Shown in pieces: positions 45,329 through 55,902 of a stretch of 64,000 bases of DNA. Both the position numbers and the translations under genes were made by a program. Source of the stretch: Ramazzottius varieornatus (taxonomy: Eukaryota; Tardigrada; Eutardigrada; Parachela; Ramazzottiidae); contig BDGG01000006.1 in assembly GCA_001949185.1 (NCBI GenBank), forward strand, positions 1,857,657 through 1,921,656. Reading direction: 5' to 3'. The notes beneath the pieces are model-generated. The model ran no database searches and was not told the origin of the DNA. It worked only from the letters and a program-made list of their open reading frames with translations. Each line of letters opens with the position of its first letter. Within the stretch, counting starts at the first letter, position 1.

Positions 45329-48317
45329 TCACTTGATGGCCAGACCTAAATCAGGTCCGACCGTGGCCGGATCCACGTCCATCGCACTATCACCCATACC
45401 AGCTGGCGCAGCCACCACTTTCAGTGTCGAAGGATCTTCCTCTTGCACGCCATACACTGCCGACACTCTCGGCGCTCGCCAGACACTCATCACCTTCCGC
45501 AGTACAGCCCGCGTTTCTTTGGTGGGACGGACGGTGGCGACCTCTACGCGGCCTTGCTGAACCGTGATGATCAGGCCGGCTTTCTCTGACTTGATCTCAG
45601 CTTCCTGACTTCCTTCGGGGATCTTGGCGACCACGTCCTCCAATCCTTCTTTCATCAAAAGTCGGACCAACTTCCAAGCGTCGCCTTGTTCCAAGCAGAC
45701 CAAGGGATATTTGGGCTCGACAGGCGGGAGCTTCTTGTGGTCGATAGCAGGTTCGAGGATGTATTCGTTATCGAGTGCTAGGATCTTACCGTAGATTCTT
45801 CCAGCCAAAACCTTCTTCCCTGAGAAATAAACAGTAGAAATTCGAACTTTATCGTGATGATGAAACTTTCGCCAATCTGGAATTTTATTCAAATTTAAAT
45901 TCCAAGTCTCAAGCGAACATTATTCTGTTTCGTTCGAGCTGTGCTGAGGCGCTTTTCTACGCTATTTTATTGATAACGATGAGCGCAAAGTTCGTTCATG
46001 CGAAATGGAAAAATTCGAACCTGAAGTATCGGAATTCTCTTGCATTGGAATGGAAGACAAGAACGCCGAGTGAGCGACCGTCTTGAGCCACTTATGGCCG
46101 ATCGGTAACGCTACTCCCTTCTGGTCCGAGTACGTCTGGACCGTTGTCCCAACTGGACACTTCAGCTTGGCGTCACCATATTCTGTCCCGCCACCGTTGG
46201 CTTCCTTCAGGTACTTCTCATGCAAAATCACCATCTTCGGCTCGGTAGCTCCAAGAACTTTGGACAACTGTGTCAAGTTCAGCCTTGTATCCTACAAAAT
46301 ATTGGACGTGAAATTAATAAAATAAATGGAGGGCATTTACTGCCGAATTTTACCATTGGAAGATACTGGACTTTCATGGCGAGGGGTTGATAAGGTGCGA
46401 CCAGTTCGTCCACAGAGAACTCAGGCTCCGTCACGATGAGGCAGTTCTTCGGAGAAGTCTTCCATTGGGACATGAGGTGAACAGCAGGCCCACATCGCAG
46501 ACTGTGGTGTGAGCAGAAGACAATACACGGTACAACGTAGGACTCGGAGAACTTCCCGTCGACCGAGGGAAAAATCTTCAACCGGGAATTCTTCACCATT
46601 TCCCCGTGTGCGAATGGCTCTTCCGGCAAGTAAGCCTTGTCGCGATATTCTTTGGCCAGCCACTCTGAAAACACCTGTAAAAGACCACTCATGATAAAAA
46701 GCCTGAAGAAATTCCTTCCGTTAGGAATTTAGACTTACCTGTGAGAGCGAAAGGATGCTGCGAGCGGTGGCGGAGATCACGTTAATAGGAATGGTCGTTG
46801 GCAGATCTTCCAAATACAGGTAGAAGTACTCGAGGAGATCGATGAGGACGTCAGGGTTCGAGAACGGGATCAGAACGTTTCCTCCATTCTTCACAGTGTC
46901 GACAACAGTTCGACCGATGACTTTCAGCGACTCACCCACAACTCTGGTCGGTTCCATATTCAGAGAGGAGACAATCATTACATCGGCCTTTTTCAGATCT
47001 TCCAAATCTACAAGACAACGAAAAGCATCAACGTGAGGATTACTACTGAAACAGAAGCTTGGTGAACAAACTCGACCAGATTGCATTTCCAAGTAACGCG
47101 CGTTTACAGAGTTATTGGCTGGTAGCGTGCGCCGCTTAGGAAAGTCGACAAGACTGCTTTCCCAAGTGGCGCACGCCTCCAGTGTAGCTGGCTGACAGAA
47201 TGCGCCACTTGGAAAAAACTAGCCTGATTGAGTTCGCCAGCTCTCAAGATTAATGAAGCGTGCTTCTACCGATCGGTGCGACGTGGGTTGTCAGCGTGGT
47301 AGAGTCCGACAAGTAGCAGATCTTTTCGTTGGGTGACTCGATCGTCCAGTTGCACGAGCCCATGGCGAAGCCAGAGCTAAAGGCTGTGATGGTGATAGAG
47401 TTTTCTAGAGGGATGACTTGGCGGAAGTTGATGACTTCGATCTTCTTCAAGGAGGCCTCGAAGATTTCCATGGAGCATACTGCTTTCCACAGCGCTGGTC
47501 GGCATTGCTGGAATGCGGGCGGTAAGGAGGCGAAGTAGTCTCTGGACTTCCATCGTTCAGCGTGTGTCCCTGTACTGTAAGTCTCCAAGTAGTGACTCAA
47601 ATCCTGGAGACGAAAGAAAGAGGGTAATGAACCGTATCAGCGGAGGTAGAAGTGAACTTCCGGTGTGAGTGTTAGAGATCAGGCATGTTTGACATGAACC
47701 CAACAGCCAGCGATACCGGGTTTCTATTCGGCGAGGCCAGAATGCATAATGGATAGAAACCAACGTAGACAGTACTTAGCGATCTGTCCGGCAAGCCTGG
47801 TTTCTACTTTAACAGCTCATTGTATCACCAATCAACCGAACCACGTTTGATTGTTCCTGCTTCAGCAATTTCGACCATTTGCTCCGTTGCTCACCTGGAA
47901 GATGTCTTTGGCAAGCTGGATCGTAGGTGCCGTCGCGAATATCTTGCCGGTGAAGTTTTTGCCGTTGAGGAGGTGAGGTAGTGCATATATTTGGGAGAAG
48001 TTGGACAGGAGAATGTAGTGGATGTCAGCTGGATCAACGTACTGGAACTGCGGCACTTCTCCTTGCAAGGCACCGTTGATTAGCACACGTGCATCGTTCT
48101 CGAACAGCTCGTTAGGTTGATCGGTGTACCAAGACTTGGCTGGCTCCCATGGCTTGAGCTGGGAAAGTGTAGGAGTGAAGATCTGGGTGACGGGAAGGAA
48201 TCTGAGAGAAGGCTGAAAATCCCAGGCGCAGTCCAGTAGGATGAACGTATCTCCGTACTGGAGGAAGAAGCAAGGCCGGTTGGGACTAGCTGACAGGGAT
48301 CGGAGGGAGCTCTCCAT
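45329..48317 (-). CDS. INTS9: Integrator complex subunit 9
   Basis: Six exons (48317-47895, 47603-47270, 47007-46739, 46674-46354, 46291-46021, 45819-45329) sum to 2109 nt, giving 702 aa, near the human length of 658. The start was chosen at MESSLRSLS because it aligns with the conserved N-terminus (PCFFLQYGDTFILLDCAWDF). It has the metallo-beta-lactamase and beta-CASP folds but, as known for INTS9, lacks the zinc-binding HxHxDH motif. INTS9 pairs with the nuclease INTS11 through its C-terminal domain to cleave snRNA 3' ends and attenuate transcription in the nucleus. Segments such as LVAPYQPLAMKVQYLPMDTR and YLPEEPFAHGE are family signatures. Intron 2 carries the dispersed hairpin motif. Confidence 0.93.
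47115..47213. repeat. Hairpin-motif copies in INTS9 intron
   Basis: TTGGCTGGTAGCGTGCGCC at 47115-47133 is nearly identical to 814-832 in the testican-like gene. CCAAGTGGCGCACG at 47162 then faces ATGCGCCACTTGG ending 47212. The host intron spans 47008-47269. Confidence 0.65.
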
Positions 48318-48734
48318 GTTTTGGAGTGAGGATGTTCGATAAGACTGGTTGCTGGACACTGGAGAGGAAGATCCGTGAAGATAATTGTTTATCAGTCAAG
48401 TTGAGTCAGCAGACTGATGCTATGGAACGCTCGATCAAGTGAATCAACCGGGAATACTCAATGGCCAAACTACAGAGGGTGGTATCAAAATTCCAGGGTT
48501 CGACGTTGTAGCACAGTCTACCATCACCCTTTGTGATCCACCGGTAACCAACGGTATCGGACAGACCCCCTCTCGCACTCACAGAGTCACTATTGTTTTT
48601 CTGGCCTTCTTTCGGAATCTTTTCAGATCCATCATTCCATCTCGGTACAAACGTGCACTTTGTACTTTCACGTTTGTACCGACACTATTCGCAGATAATT
48701 TCCTGCGTAGGTTTCCTCGAGGACAGGACTTGCC
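48318..48734. promoter_or_regulatory. Bidirectional INTS9 / F-box-like gene promoter region
   Basis: About 417 bp separate two divergent start codons, so shared promoter elements should lie here. It contains a 14-bp perfect inverted repeat, TCGGTACAAACGTG (48642-48655) and CACGTTTGTACCGA (48669-48682), with a 13-nt spacer. No TATA box is obvious. Confidence 0.5.
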
Positions 48735-49352
48735 ATGGGCGATGCAGATAACGAGATTCTGACCAGCAACTTCATCGTGGCTGAGATGTGGCAACGTCTC
48801 CCCATATTTCTCAAAGATGAAATCTTTGGATACCTGAACGTTGAGCATGGAAACCGACTTAGCAGGTATTAGCGTGCTCTGTCCTTGCGATGTCCGTTTG
48901 TTCACCCTCGAATTTTCAGAGTTGCTACAGACTGGGAAGTGTCTTTGGCGCGACACGCGCCGTTCAACCGGGGATATGTTTTCTTCCAATGGCCTGAAAA
49001 GCCCTTCGAGCACTTTTGCTGGTGCGAGGACCAAATCGAACAATTCTTCTGGAAGAAGGAAGGTCTGAAGCTAAAGGAGGGTACGGTCAAGCATTTCGTC
49101 GTTCTGGACATGACAGCTACGCGATGCCTATACCACCGCGATGTCATCGGGGCAAAAATTAGTGGCCCTCTGCAGCCGATATCGACCATTACCTTCTACC
49201 GAAGTGAAATCTTTTCAGGGCTTCTGGAGAGAAGTGTCGAACGTTTATTGGAAAAGGCTTCAGAACGACTGCAGTTCTTTATAATACTAGAATGCTGCTT
49301 TATAATACTTATGGCACACTTCTGTCTGCCTAAAAACACATTTTCCGGCTAG
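48735..49352 (+). CDS. F-box-like protein with C-terminal hydrophobic segment
   Basis: Two exons (48735-48865 and 48920-49352) join in phase to give 187 aa. Residues about 18-50 (MWQRLPIFLKDEIFGYLNVE, then RLSRVATDWE) follow the F-box pattern of Leu-Pro, Ile-Phe-x-Tyr-Leu, Arg-Leu and Trp. F-box proteins usually link substrates to SCF ubiquitin ligases through Skp1. The middle region (FFQWPEKPFEHFCWCEDQI) matches no substrate-binding domain I know. The last about 25 residues are strongly hydrophobic (LQFFIILECCFIILMAHFC), unusual for this family and possibly a tail anchor. The frame at 49400-49594 may be part of an alternative 3' exon. F-box assignment by pattern only. Confidence 0.5.
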
Positions 49353-50250
49353 ACATACAGTCGTCCACCGCTTGAAAGAAAAACTGGTGTTTCGGGGCCT
49401 TGCATCCGTCGCGAACGCTGACTAAAGACCATGTCCAGATTATGAACTCGTTGCAGCACAAGCAGTACAATTGGTGGATGTTGGGCGAAACATTGTCGGA
49501 TTGCGCATTACTTTGGCCCTACCCAAAAGAGCAGCTACAATGGCTGGAGAAGGCCCTGGAGATGCTGATTCCTCTCACCCTGCTTTCCCACTGACGATCA
49601 GCAGGCATGTGCAGATTCTAGCGACGAGGTAATCTAGACCAAGGCTATTTATAGCTGAACTTCCAGAATACATCTGTTTGCATGCGACTACGCACTCGCC
49701 ACATGCTCAGTCAGTTGTAGCCTTCTTGCAGGAGGAAGTGGCTGAACCTCGAAGACGAAACCAAGTTTCCCAAAACGGAGCTGACCTTTTGCGGCAACCC
49801 GTTCAGCGTTCTGGACTGCGCCATCTCGGCCCGACCGCTCAGTTGTATCCGAAATACTCAGACCGCCCTACGAGCTTCCAGACGACATGTAGTTACTAAG
49901 CGCGCATGACGTCTAATGCCCCACTTCTGGCCAGGTTCTGCAAGGTTATCATTAAACTTGAGATCAGCCTTTTACCTACGTCGAAGAAAAACGAGGAACG
50001 TTGTGTACGGCGTCAGTTCATGTTTTATAGAAGTGTACTGATGTCAGTTGCGCATTTTATGCCCAATTTATGTATCACATGAATAACAACTCTATGTAAG
50101 GTCTGCTCCTCTACACTCTTTCAAAGGAAAGTAACAACAAAAATGTCGGCGAGCAGAAAAAGTCAAAAGCAACGCTCAACAATTTGGCCAAAAGTAACGC
50201 TCATTCTCAGGGGTTTGCTCAGTGAGAAAGAAAACGAATGAACCAAAAAC
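49353..50250. other. Spacer between convergent F-box-like and latrophilin genes
   Basis: About 900 bp holding the 3' regions of both convergent genes. ORFs of 64 and 73 codons at 49400-49594 and 49678-49899 show no recognisable domain. No repeat or RNA gene was seen. Confidence 0.4.
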
Positions 50251-53200
50251 CTAGCATTCGCTAAATGGCACTGGTCCTTGAGCCACACATCCTTGTGCAC
50301 TTTTGGCCATCATGGCATTCATCGGCAGTCTGCGCACCATCTGCGATCCATCTCGCAGACTGGTCAGTCCAAAGGCGTTGTAGTTTCCTCCGCTATTCCC
50401 ATCCAGCATGGTGTTGACGTAAGGACCGGTCTCCGCCAAGGCGTTGCTGAAGATGACTGGCTGGTTCTTGGCTGCTTGTCTCAGCTTGGCATGGGCGTTG
50501 GGCTTGGCCAGGGAACGGAAGGCCGAACGGACTTCACAGTGGCGCTGACAATGCTGTATATTCATCGTGTTGTTTGGTCCAAGTGACTTGATCAAAGGCT
50601 TCTGCTCCAAACTATGAAAGACTGGCACGACTCTCCCCTCTTCATCCACCGTCACGGTGGTCAAATGATGACACCGATCGTCGTCGGTACTGACATCGGA
50701 CCCCGTTCGATGATACACCGAAGTGTTGGACTCGTCTGAGGCATCGCTGTACGGACACTGTTCGTCCATACAGGCGTGCTGTGACTCGATCTCGGCGTAG
50801 ATGTGCTCGACGTCCCCGTAGTACAGTCGAGCGTTGCGGGACTGAAGGCGGGGATTGTAGATGGCGTGAGGGCACATGGACTTGCGGACGAAGGAGGGAG
50901 GGTACAGGGTGCGCTGCTGAATGTGGGTAGGGTGCATGGGAGGCGAGTCGGCGGAAGGGCAGGAAGCGGACTCATGGCCGGAGTCACGGTTGGAGGAACG
51001 CGAGGAAGTCTTCTCGATGGTGGCTGTGGGATGTTGAGCGTGGAGAGGGTAGTCGTGATGCTCGCAGGTACACTGGGGAACAGGTGGGGAGTGAGGAGGA
51101 AGCGTGCTTGTGACTGTGCTGTGACGCGAAACGTCGGTGGGGTGAGTCAGCTGTGTATGCCAGTAGGCCGGATAGTTCGTGATATACTGCAATAAAAGAA
51201 GAATTTTCAGTCAACAGAAGGAAACAAGTTTAGTATCCCATCTCACAATGGTGATAGCTTCTGGATCTAAATTGACGGTGTTCAGTTATTGATCTTCGGG
51301 TCCGAATTCCCACTGACGTTTTTCCTACGCTTAATTTACCTGTTGTTCTTTATCCAGCGGCGGTGCTGACTGGTAAAAGCTAGGCCCATCAGTGGAAGGA
51401 CCATTATTGGCAGAGTACACAGAATGTGAGCGACTGCAAAAACATCGGCTGAGGCGCTCCGCCAAGCTTGCGGTCAGTTGTCGCATGGCGGTTCGAACCT
51501 GGAAAGAAAAACAGAATTTTTTTAACGAACTATCGGGCAGGGTGAAAAGCCGCATCGGACAACGAAACCAACGACTGCCTTACCTGATCGTTTTTAAAGC
51601 AGACCAGGAAGAAAATCAGCACGCCTTGGAAGCTATTCAAGAAGGTGAAGACATAGGCAAAGATGACGGTCTCCAAATTTCCCAGGTACATAAAGCCAAA
51701 GATCCACGTAATGGCCATCACGAAGACCAAGCCAAACGCTCCACAGATCCACATCTTCAACTGTTTGTAGGTCGCCGGGTCCCGCGCATGCAGCGCACTC
51801 TTCAGGCCGATACTTCTGCACATGAAGTAGAGCGCCACTGACAGGAAGAAGAGGTTGGCGATGACGATCAGCCCGACTGGAATGACAAAGCCCAAAATGA
51901 AGTAATTGTCCGCTCTCAACCAGCAATATTCGGCGGTGGCGTAGGATGTCCAGTCGACACCGAGACAGACAGCGACAATGATGAGTGGAACACCATAACC
52001 GGCCAGGTAGTACCACAAGCGGCGAGACTTCTCGGCTTCGAAGACCTCGACCGGGAGTAGGTACAGGTGGATTCCGTCGAAAAGACACCACAGGAAGGTG
52101 GCCAGAAAGAAGTAGTGCATGAAGGCCGAGAAGATGTGGCAGCCGACGGGCAGGTGGGTTTGTGTGATACCGGCAAGAAAGAAGACTTCGGCGGCCAGGA
52201 GGGAGAAGGCAAGGTTCTTGTGGATCGTACTTCTTTCAGTCTGGAGGCTTCTGCAAAACAACCAATGAGAACAAAGAACGAAAAAAGTTTTATCTATTTA
52301 GAAATTTAAAAGATGGTTTAACATACCGAATTGACCAAAGTATGATGAGCGTTAGGAAAAGACAGATGATGGAAATTGAGCAGCCGATAAGAGTGATATT
52401 GGTCAAGGAGGAGCTGTAGACGGGCGTTCCGGGGACATTCACCAGCACTGGAAAATCGAGTATGTTAAATCACATTGGAAAAAAATTTCTGAAAGAATGG
52501 ACATTAAAGCCGGCAAAAGATGTGGCTTACCAGCAAAGCTGGTCAGGTGGCTGCAATTGCACACAGTCTGATCGGCATTCTGGCTAATGCCTTCACATCC
52601 CTCGGTGCTCCACCGCCCGACAAACGTCTTGTCCTTCTTGTTCACACCATGTTCCCAGAAAGCACAGACGCCCTTTTGACCAGGTAACATCGGCCTTGTG
52701 TGTTCCAGTGTGATAATGACATTCTCCTTCAACGTCCCCTTGTGCTGTCCATTGTTCAACGAGGCCGTAATGACTTTGGAGTTGACGGTAAATTCTCCGT
52801 TGAAGATCTTCTTGTTGGGTACTTCAGAGGATAAGTAGTCACCGGCGTTGTTGAAGGAGAGAAAGACGACTTTGACAATGTTGTCCTTACTGTATTGCTG
52901 GAGAGTAGCCGCAGGGAACTCGATGTTGGACTTCGATATTCTTTCCTTGGAGAACTGTTCCTCGTTGACGGGAAAGCGGTAGCTCTGCGCGAGGGTCTTG
53001 GTCTGCAGCTTACCGGCGCCCATGACGATATTCCGATCGGAGCTGGTCAGGATGGTCCCAACTGGCACATTCTCTGCCAGCATGAAAGCCTGGAGAAAGC
53101 ACAACGATTAATTCCCACGACACAGAATTTGCAATCGATAGTTTGTCACTTTGTGAGAGCCCAACGGGATTGCTAAAAGGGATACTCAAGCTGTGGATAT

Positions 53201-55902
53201 ACATATTCAAGGCCTTTTTTCTACGTAGAGCTGACACTGCAAATGACATTATGTAACAGTGAGAATTTTTACCGTTGTTTCCAGAGAATCCAGAAGGTTG
53301 GTGGCAGTTTGGGCTTTTGCATCGACGCCCAGTTCTTCCCAGGACGCGTTGTGCCTCACATCCAAAAGGTTACTTCCGGCTTTCAGGACGTTCTCTCCCA
53401 GCTTCTGCACCGACACATCTTGTTCCTCATCGTCTGACGTTCTTACCAGTCCTTTGCTCCCTCTACTGACCAACTTGCCAATGATTTCCACGGCGTTGAC
53501 CATATCCCATCCAGAACTGAAGGTCTCTTTCGCGGTCTGCTTGGCAAAGTTCTCGGCCACCTTCTCGGGCGGCATATCCGACCCAGCTTCTCTCCTGAGC
53601 CCATCAATCCATTGCGAGGTGCACTGACTGAGGTCAGGTAAACCTCTCCACTGTGGCGGGCTTTGATCATCGCATGACCATTCAGCGTAGCTCTTGGACT
53701 CACGCGGGCACATTTCGAAGGCAGTTGCTCCCTTGGGCGTCTTGGGCCACATGATGTTGTTACGGAGGACCGGTGGACAGAACTCAGTGACCTGGTTGGG
53801 CGAGCTTTGTTTCGATTGGACCGGTTGGTGACGAGCTCGTGTCTGGAGGGGTTTTATGGTGGCTTCGTCAGAGGTGGAAGAAGCGATGAGGTACTCTTCG
53901 GTCACCGGATCGAAGGGGAGAGTAGCAGTGGTGGTACTTGTCGACGAGGAAGTGGTGGTCGGAGTCGTGGTTGTGGTCGAAGTAGTCGTGGTTGACGTGG
54001 TCGTGGTTGGGGTCGTGGTAGTTACCGCGAAGACTCGACTCTGAAAGACGGAAGGAAGGGACGTTGCTGGGAGGAGACTCTGAGGTTCCGGGATGGTCGT
54101 TTGGGACTCTGAGAAAAGGAGCAAAATGAATTATGACTTGGCTTAGATATGAAAGCCGTCGGCAAACGATTCATCCACATAGTCTTCCCAAGTGGCGAAA
54201 ACTCTTGGTGTTATTGGTTGGAAGCGTGAAGTGAAAGAAAGGCTGTAAGTGGCGCACGATTTCAGCCAACAACACTGGAGACCTGCGTTGATTGAAACAC
54301 CCGGTCTGGGTGGAACATTTTCCGGCGTTTCAGTTTTACCGAGCAATATTTTTGCGGATAGGACTTACCGGAAGTACATTCGTAATGGACTTCCAAGTAT
54401 TTGTCCGTGCCAGGACACGGGTCATCGCCAAAGGTTTTGTCAGCAACGTCTACCGAACACGATGCTTTCTCCGCACATCTACAAATCCCCAAAGACAGAC
54501 GGATTAGTACAAATCGCGTTAACCACCATCTTATACAGCCTAGACTGGAACCATAACACCAACCTTTCAATCAAGACTTGGGTGGAAGTGGCCGACATGC
54601 ATTTTGTTGACCAGCCGACAACTCCGTTGGGATTACAGAGGGCGATGCTGAAACGGCCATAATTGGCTCGTAAGACGCGGATCCGCTGATTCTGTCCATC
54701 ACTACTTCCACCACAACTTATCTTCAGCGTCTGGCCTTCACATGCATACGTCTCCCGTTTGTGCGACTTGCCTGTAAACACGCAAAAAGGGATATTATGA
54801 CAGGGGAGAAACACTTTATTCCCTTAATGCCATGTCAACACTGTCCGATCAAATTATCACTTCCAACAACCGTCCACAATCGGGATAACCTCCGAATTTC
54901 TGACAGTTGATTGCCTTGATTAAGCTTGTATTAGAAACGAAACGTAGGCAAGCGGACTGAACCAGTGGCGCCCATTTTTACCTCAAGTGGCGCACAATCT
55001 CGTTGTCACTGCATGTGGGGGTGCGCCACCTGGGAAAACGATCTGGTTCAAAATGGTGGGGATATTTCAGCTTGAACTTATCTCGATATCAGTGATGTTT
55101 TGCGGTCGCATGCCTCAAAGCGTAGCTGAACTAACGTCACTTCAGTCAATAAATAGGGGCATTTCATGACGAGTGAACTTTGCTCATCGCTATCCGCAGC
55201 TCTCCCCCCGATTATTTCACGGTCTTTACCAAGATGAGAGGAATGTTTTTCATGGCTACACAGTAAATCAGCCGAAAGGCTCAGATGGAAACATCGTCCG
55301 AAAACGAAACAGTGTTTTATCTGTTGATTTTGTCTCAACGATGTTTTCACGTTTGTCTGGTCGATAACAGCTTGTGTAATTTCACCACCAATAACAATAC
55401 CGTACTTCCTTGCTCGAACCAGATTGCTAAACTGAGCGCGTTTCATGTGTATCGAACTCATGGAAAAATCAGATTCCGGCAGGTTGTTGGCAGATTCTGT
55501 TTCAGCCGACACGGTAGAAAGAAGTGTTCAATATGAATGCAGTCATTCATACCAATTAATCCTTGTCAAGCTTTGGCGTTTGAGCGGAATATGACATGAC
55601 ACGACGGTCAGATTTTTATTAGGGCCATTAAAGTAACAATTTTTTTCCGTAGCTTCGTTCATTCGGTCGGATCTTTCCGAGCCACGGTTGCGGCCATCGC
55701 GCACAACAAGGCGCTGACGGTCACAAAGAACCCAGTAATTTGTTGTGCGGTGCAGCGCTAACGACGTTAGCATCCACATGCCGGTCCACGTCATGTACAA
55801 CGTACCCGCTGTGTGTTGTGAAAGAACGACGGTGACGAGTCCGAGGAAGAAGAAGGAGCTCGCTAATATCCGCTTGATTGACATGATGAGATGGGTCTTC
55901 AT
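50251..55902 (-). CDS. Cirl: Latrophilin-type adhesion GPCR (Cirl)
   Basis: Nine exons (55902-55806, 54771-54564, 54478-54369, 54108-53273, 53089-52531, 52447-52327, 52250-51593, 51498-51340, 51186-50251) sum to 3684 nt, giving 1227 aa. Order: signal peptide; SUEL/RBL lectin domain ([14 protein letters not shown] to [14 protein letters not shown]); Thr/Pro-rich mucin-like stalk; hormone-receptor domain ([14 protein letters not shown] to LSQCTSQWI); GAIN domain; GPS with autoproteolysis site ([10 protein letters not shown]); seven-TM domain ([36 protein letters not shown]); and a long Ser/His/Pro-rich cytosolic tail. There is no olfactomedin domain, as in Drosophila Cirl. Latrophilins bind teneurin and FLRT-type partners and modulate mechanosensation and synapses. 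The C-terminus PFSEC is not a typical PDZ ligand. Confidence 0.93.
53930..54035. repeat. Thr/Pro-codon low-complexity tract in latrophilin exon 4
   Basis: A run of ACC/ACG/ACT Thr codons broken by Pro, Ser and Val (minus strand) encodes the mucin-like stalk between lectin and hormone-receptor domains. Such tracts vary in length and should be heavily O-glycosylated. Confidence 0.8.
54189..54260. repeat. Degenerate hairpin-motif copy in latrophilin intron 3
   Basis: CAAGTGGCGAAAAC (54189) and TAAGTGGCGCACGATTT (54246) are direct rather than inverted, with TTGGTTGGAAGCGTG between them, which resembles the TTGGCTGGTAGCGTG phrase at 47115. Confidence 0.45.
54983..55052. repeat. Hairpin-motif copy in latrophilin intron 1
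   Basis: CAAGTGGCGCACA at 54983 faces GGTGCGCCACCTGG ending about 55033, followed by AAACGATCTGGTTCAA, the tail shared with the PAL-intron copy at 5950. A half-motif CCAGTGGCGCCC precedes it at 54962. Confidence 0.6.

Noticed and set aside
48579-49043. 154-codon minus-strand ORF opposite the F-box-like gene
   Set aside because: It is the antisense shadow of the two spliced plus-strand exons, which give a better protein with proper splice sites.
50803-51195. 130-codon plus-strand ORF opposite the latrophilin tail exon
   Set aside because: Antisense of a GC-rich coding exon of the receptor; composition (Gly/Val/Arg-rich) is typical of a shadow frame.
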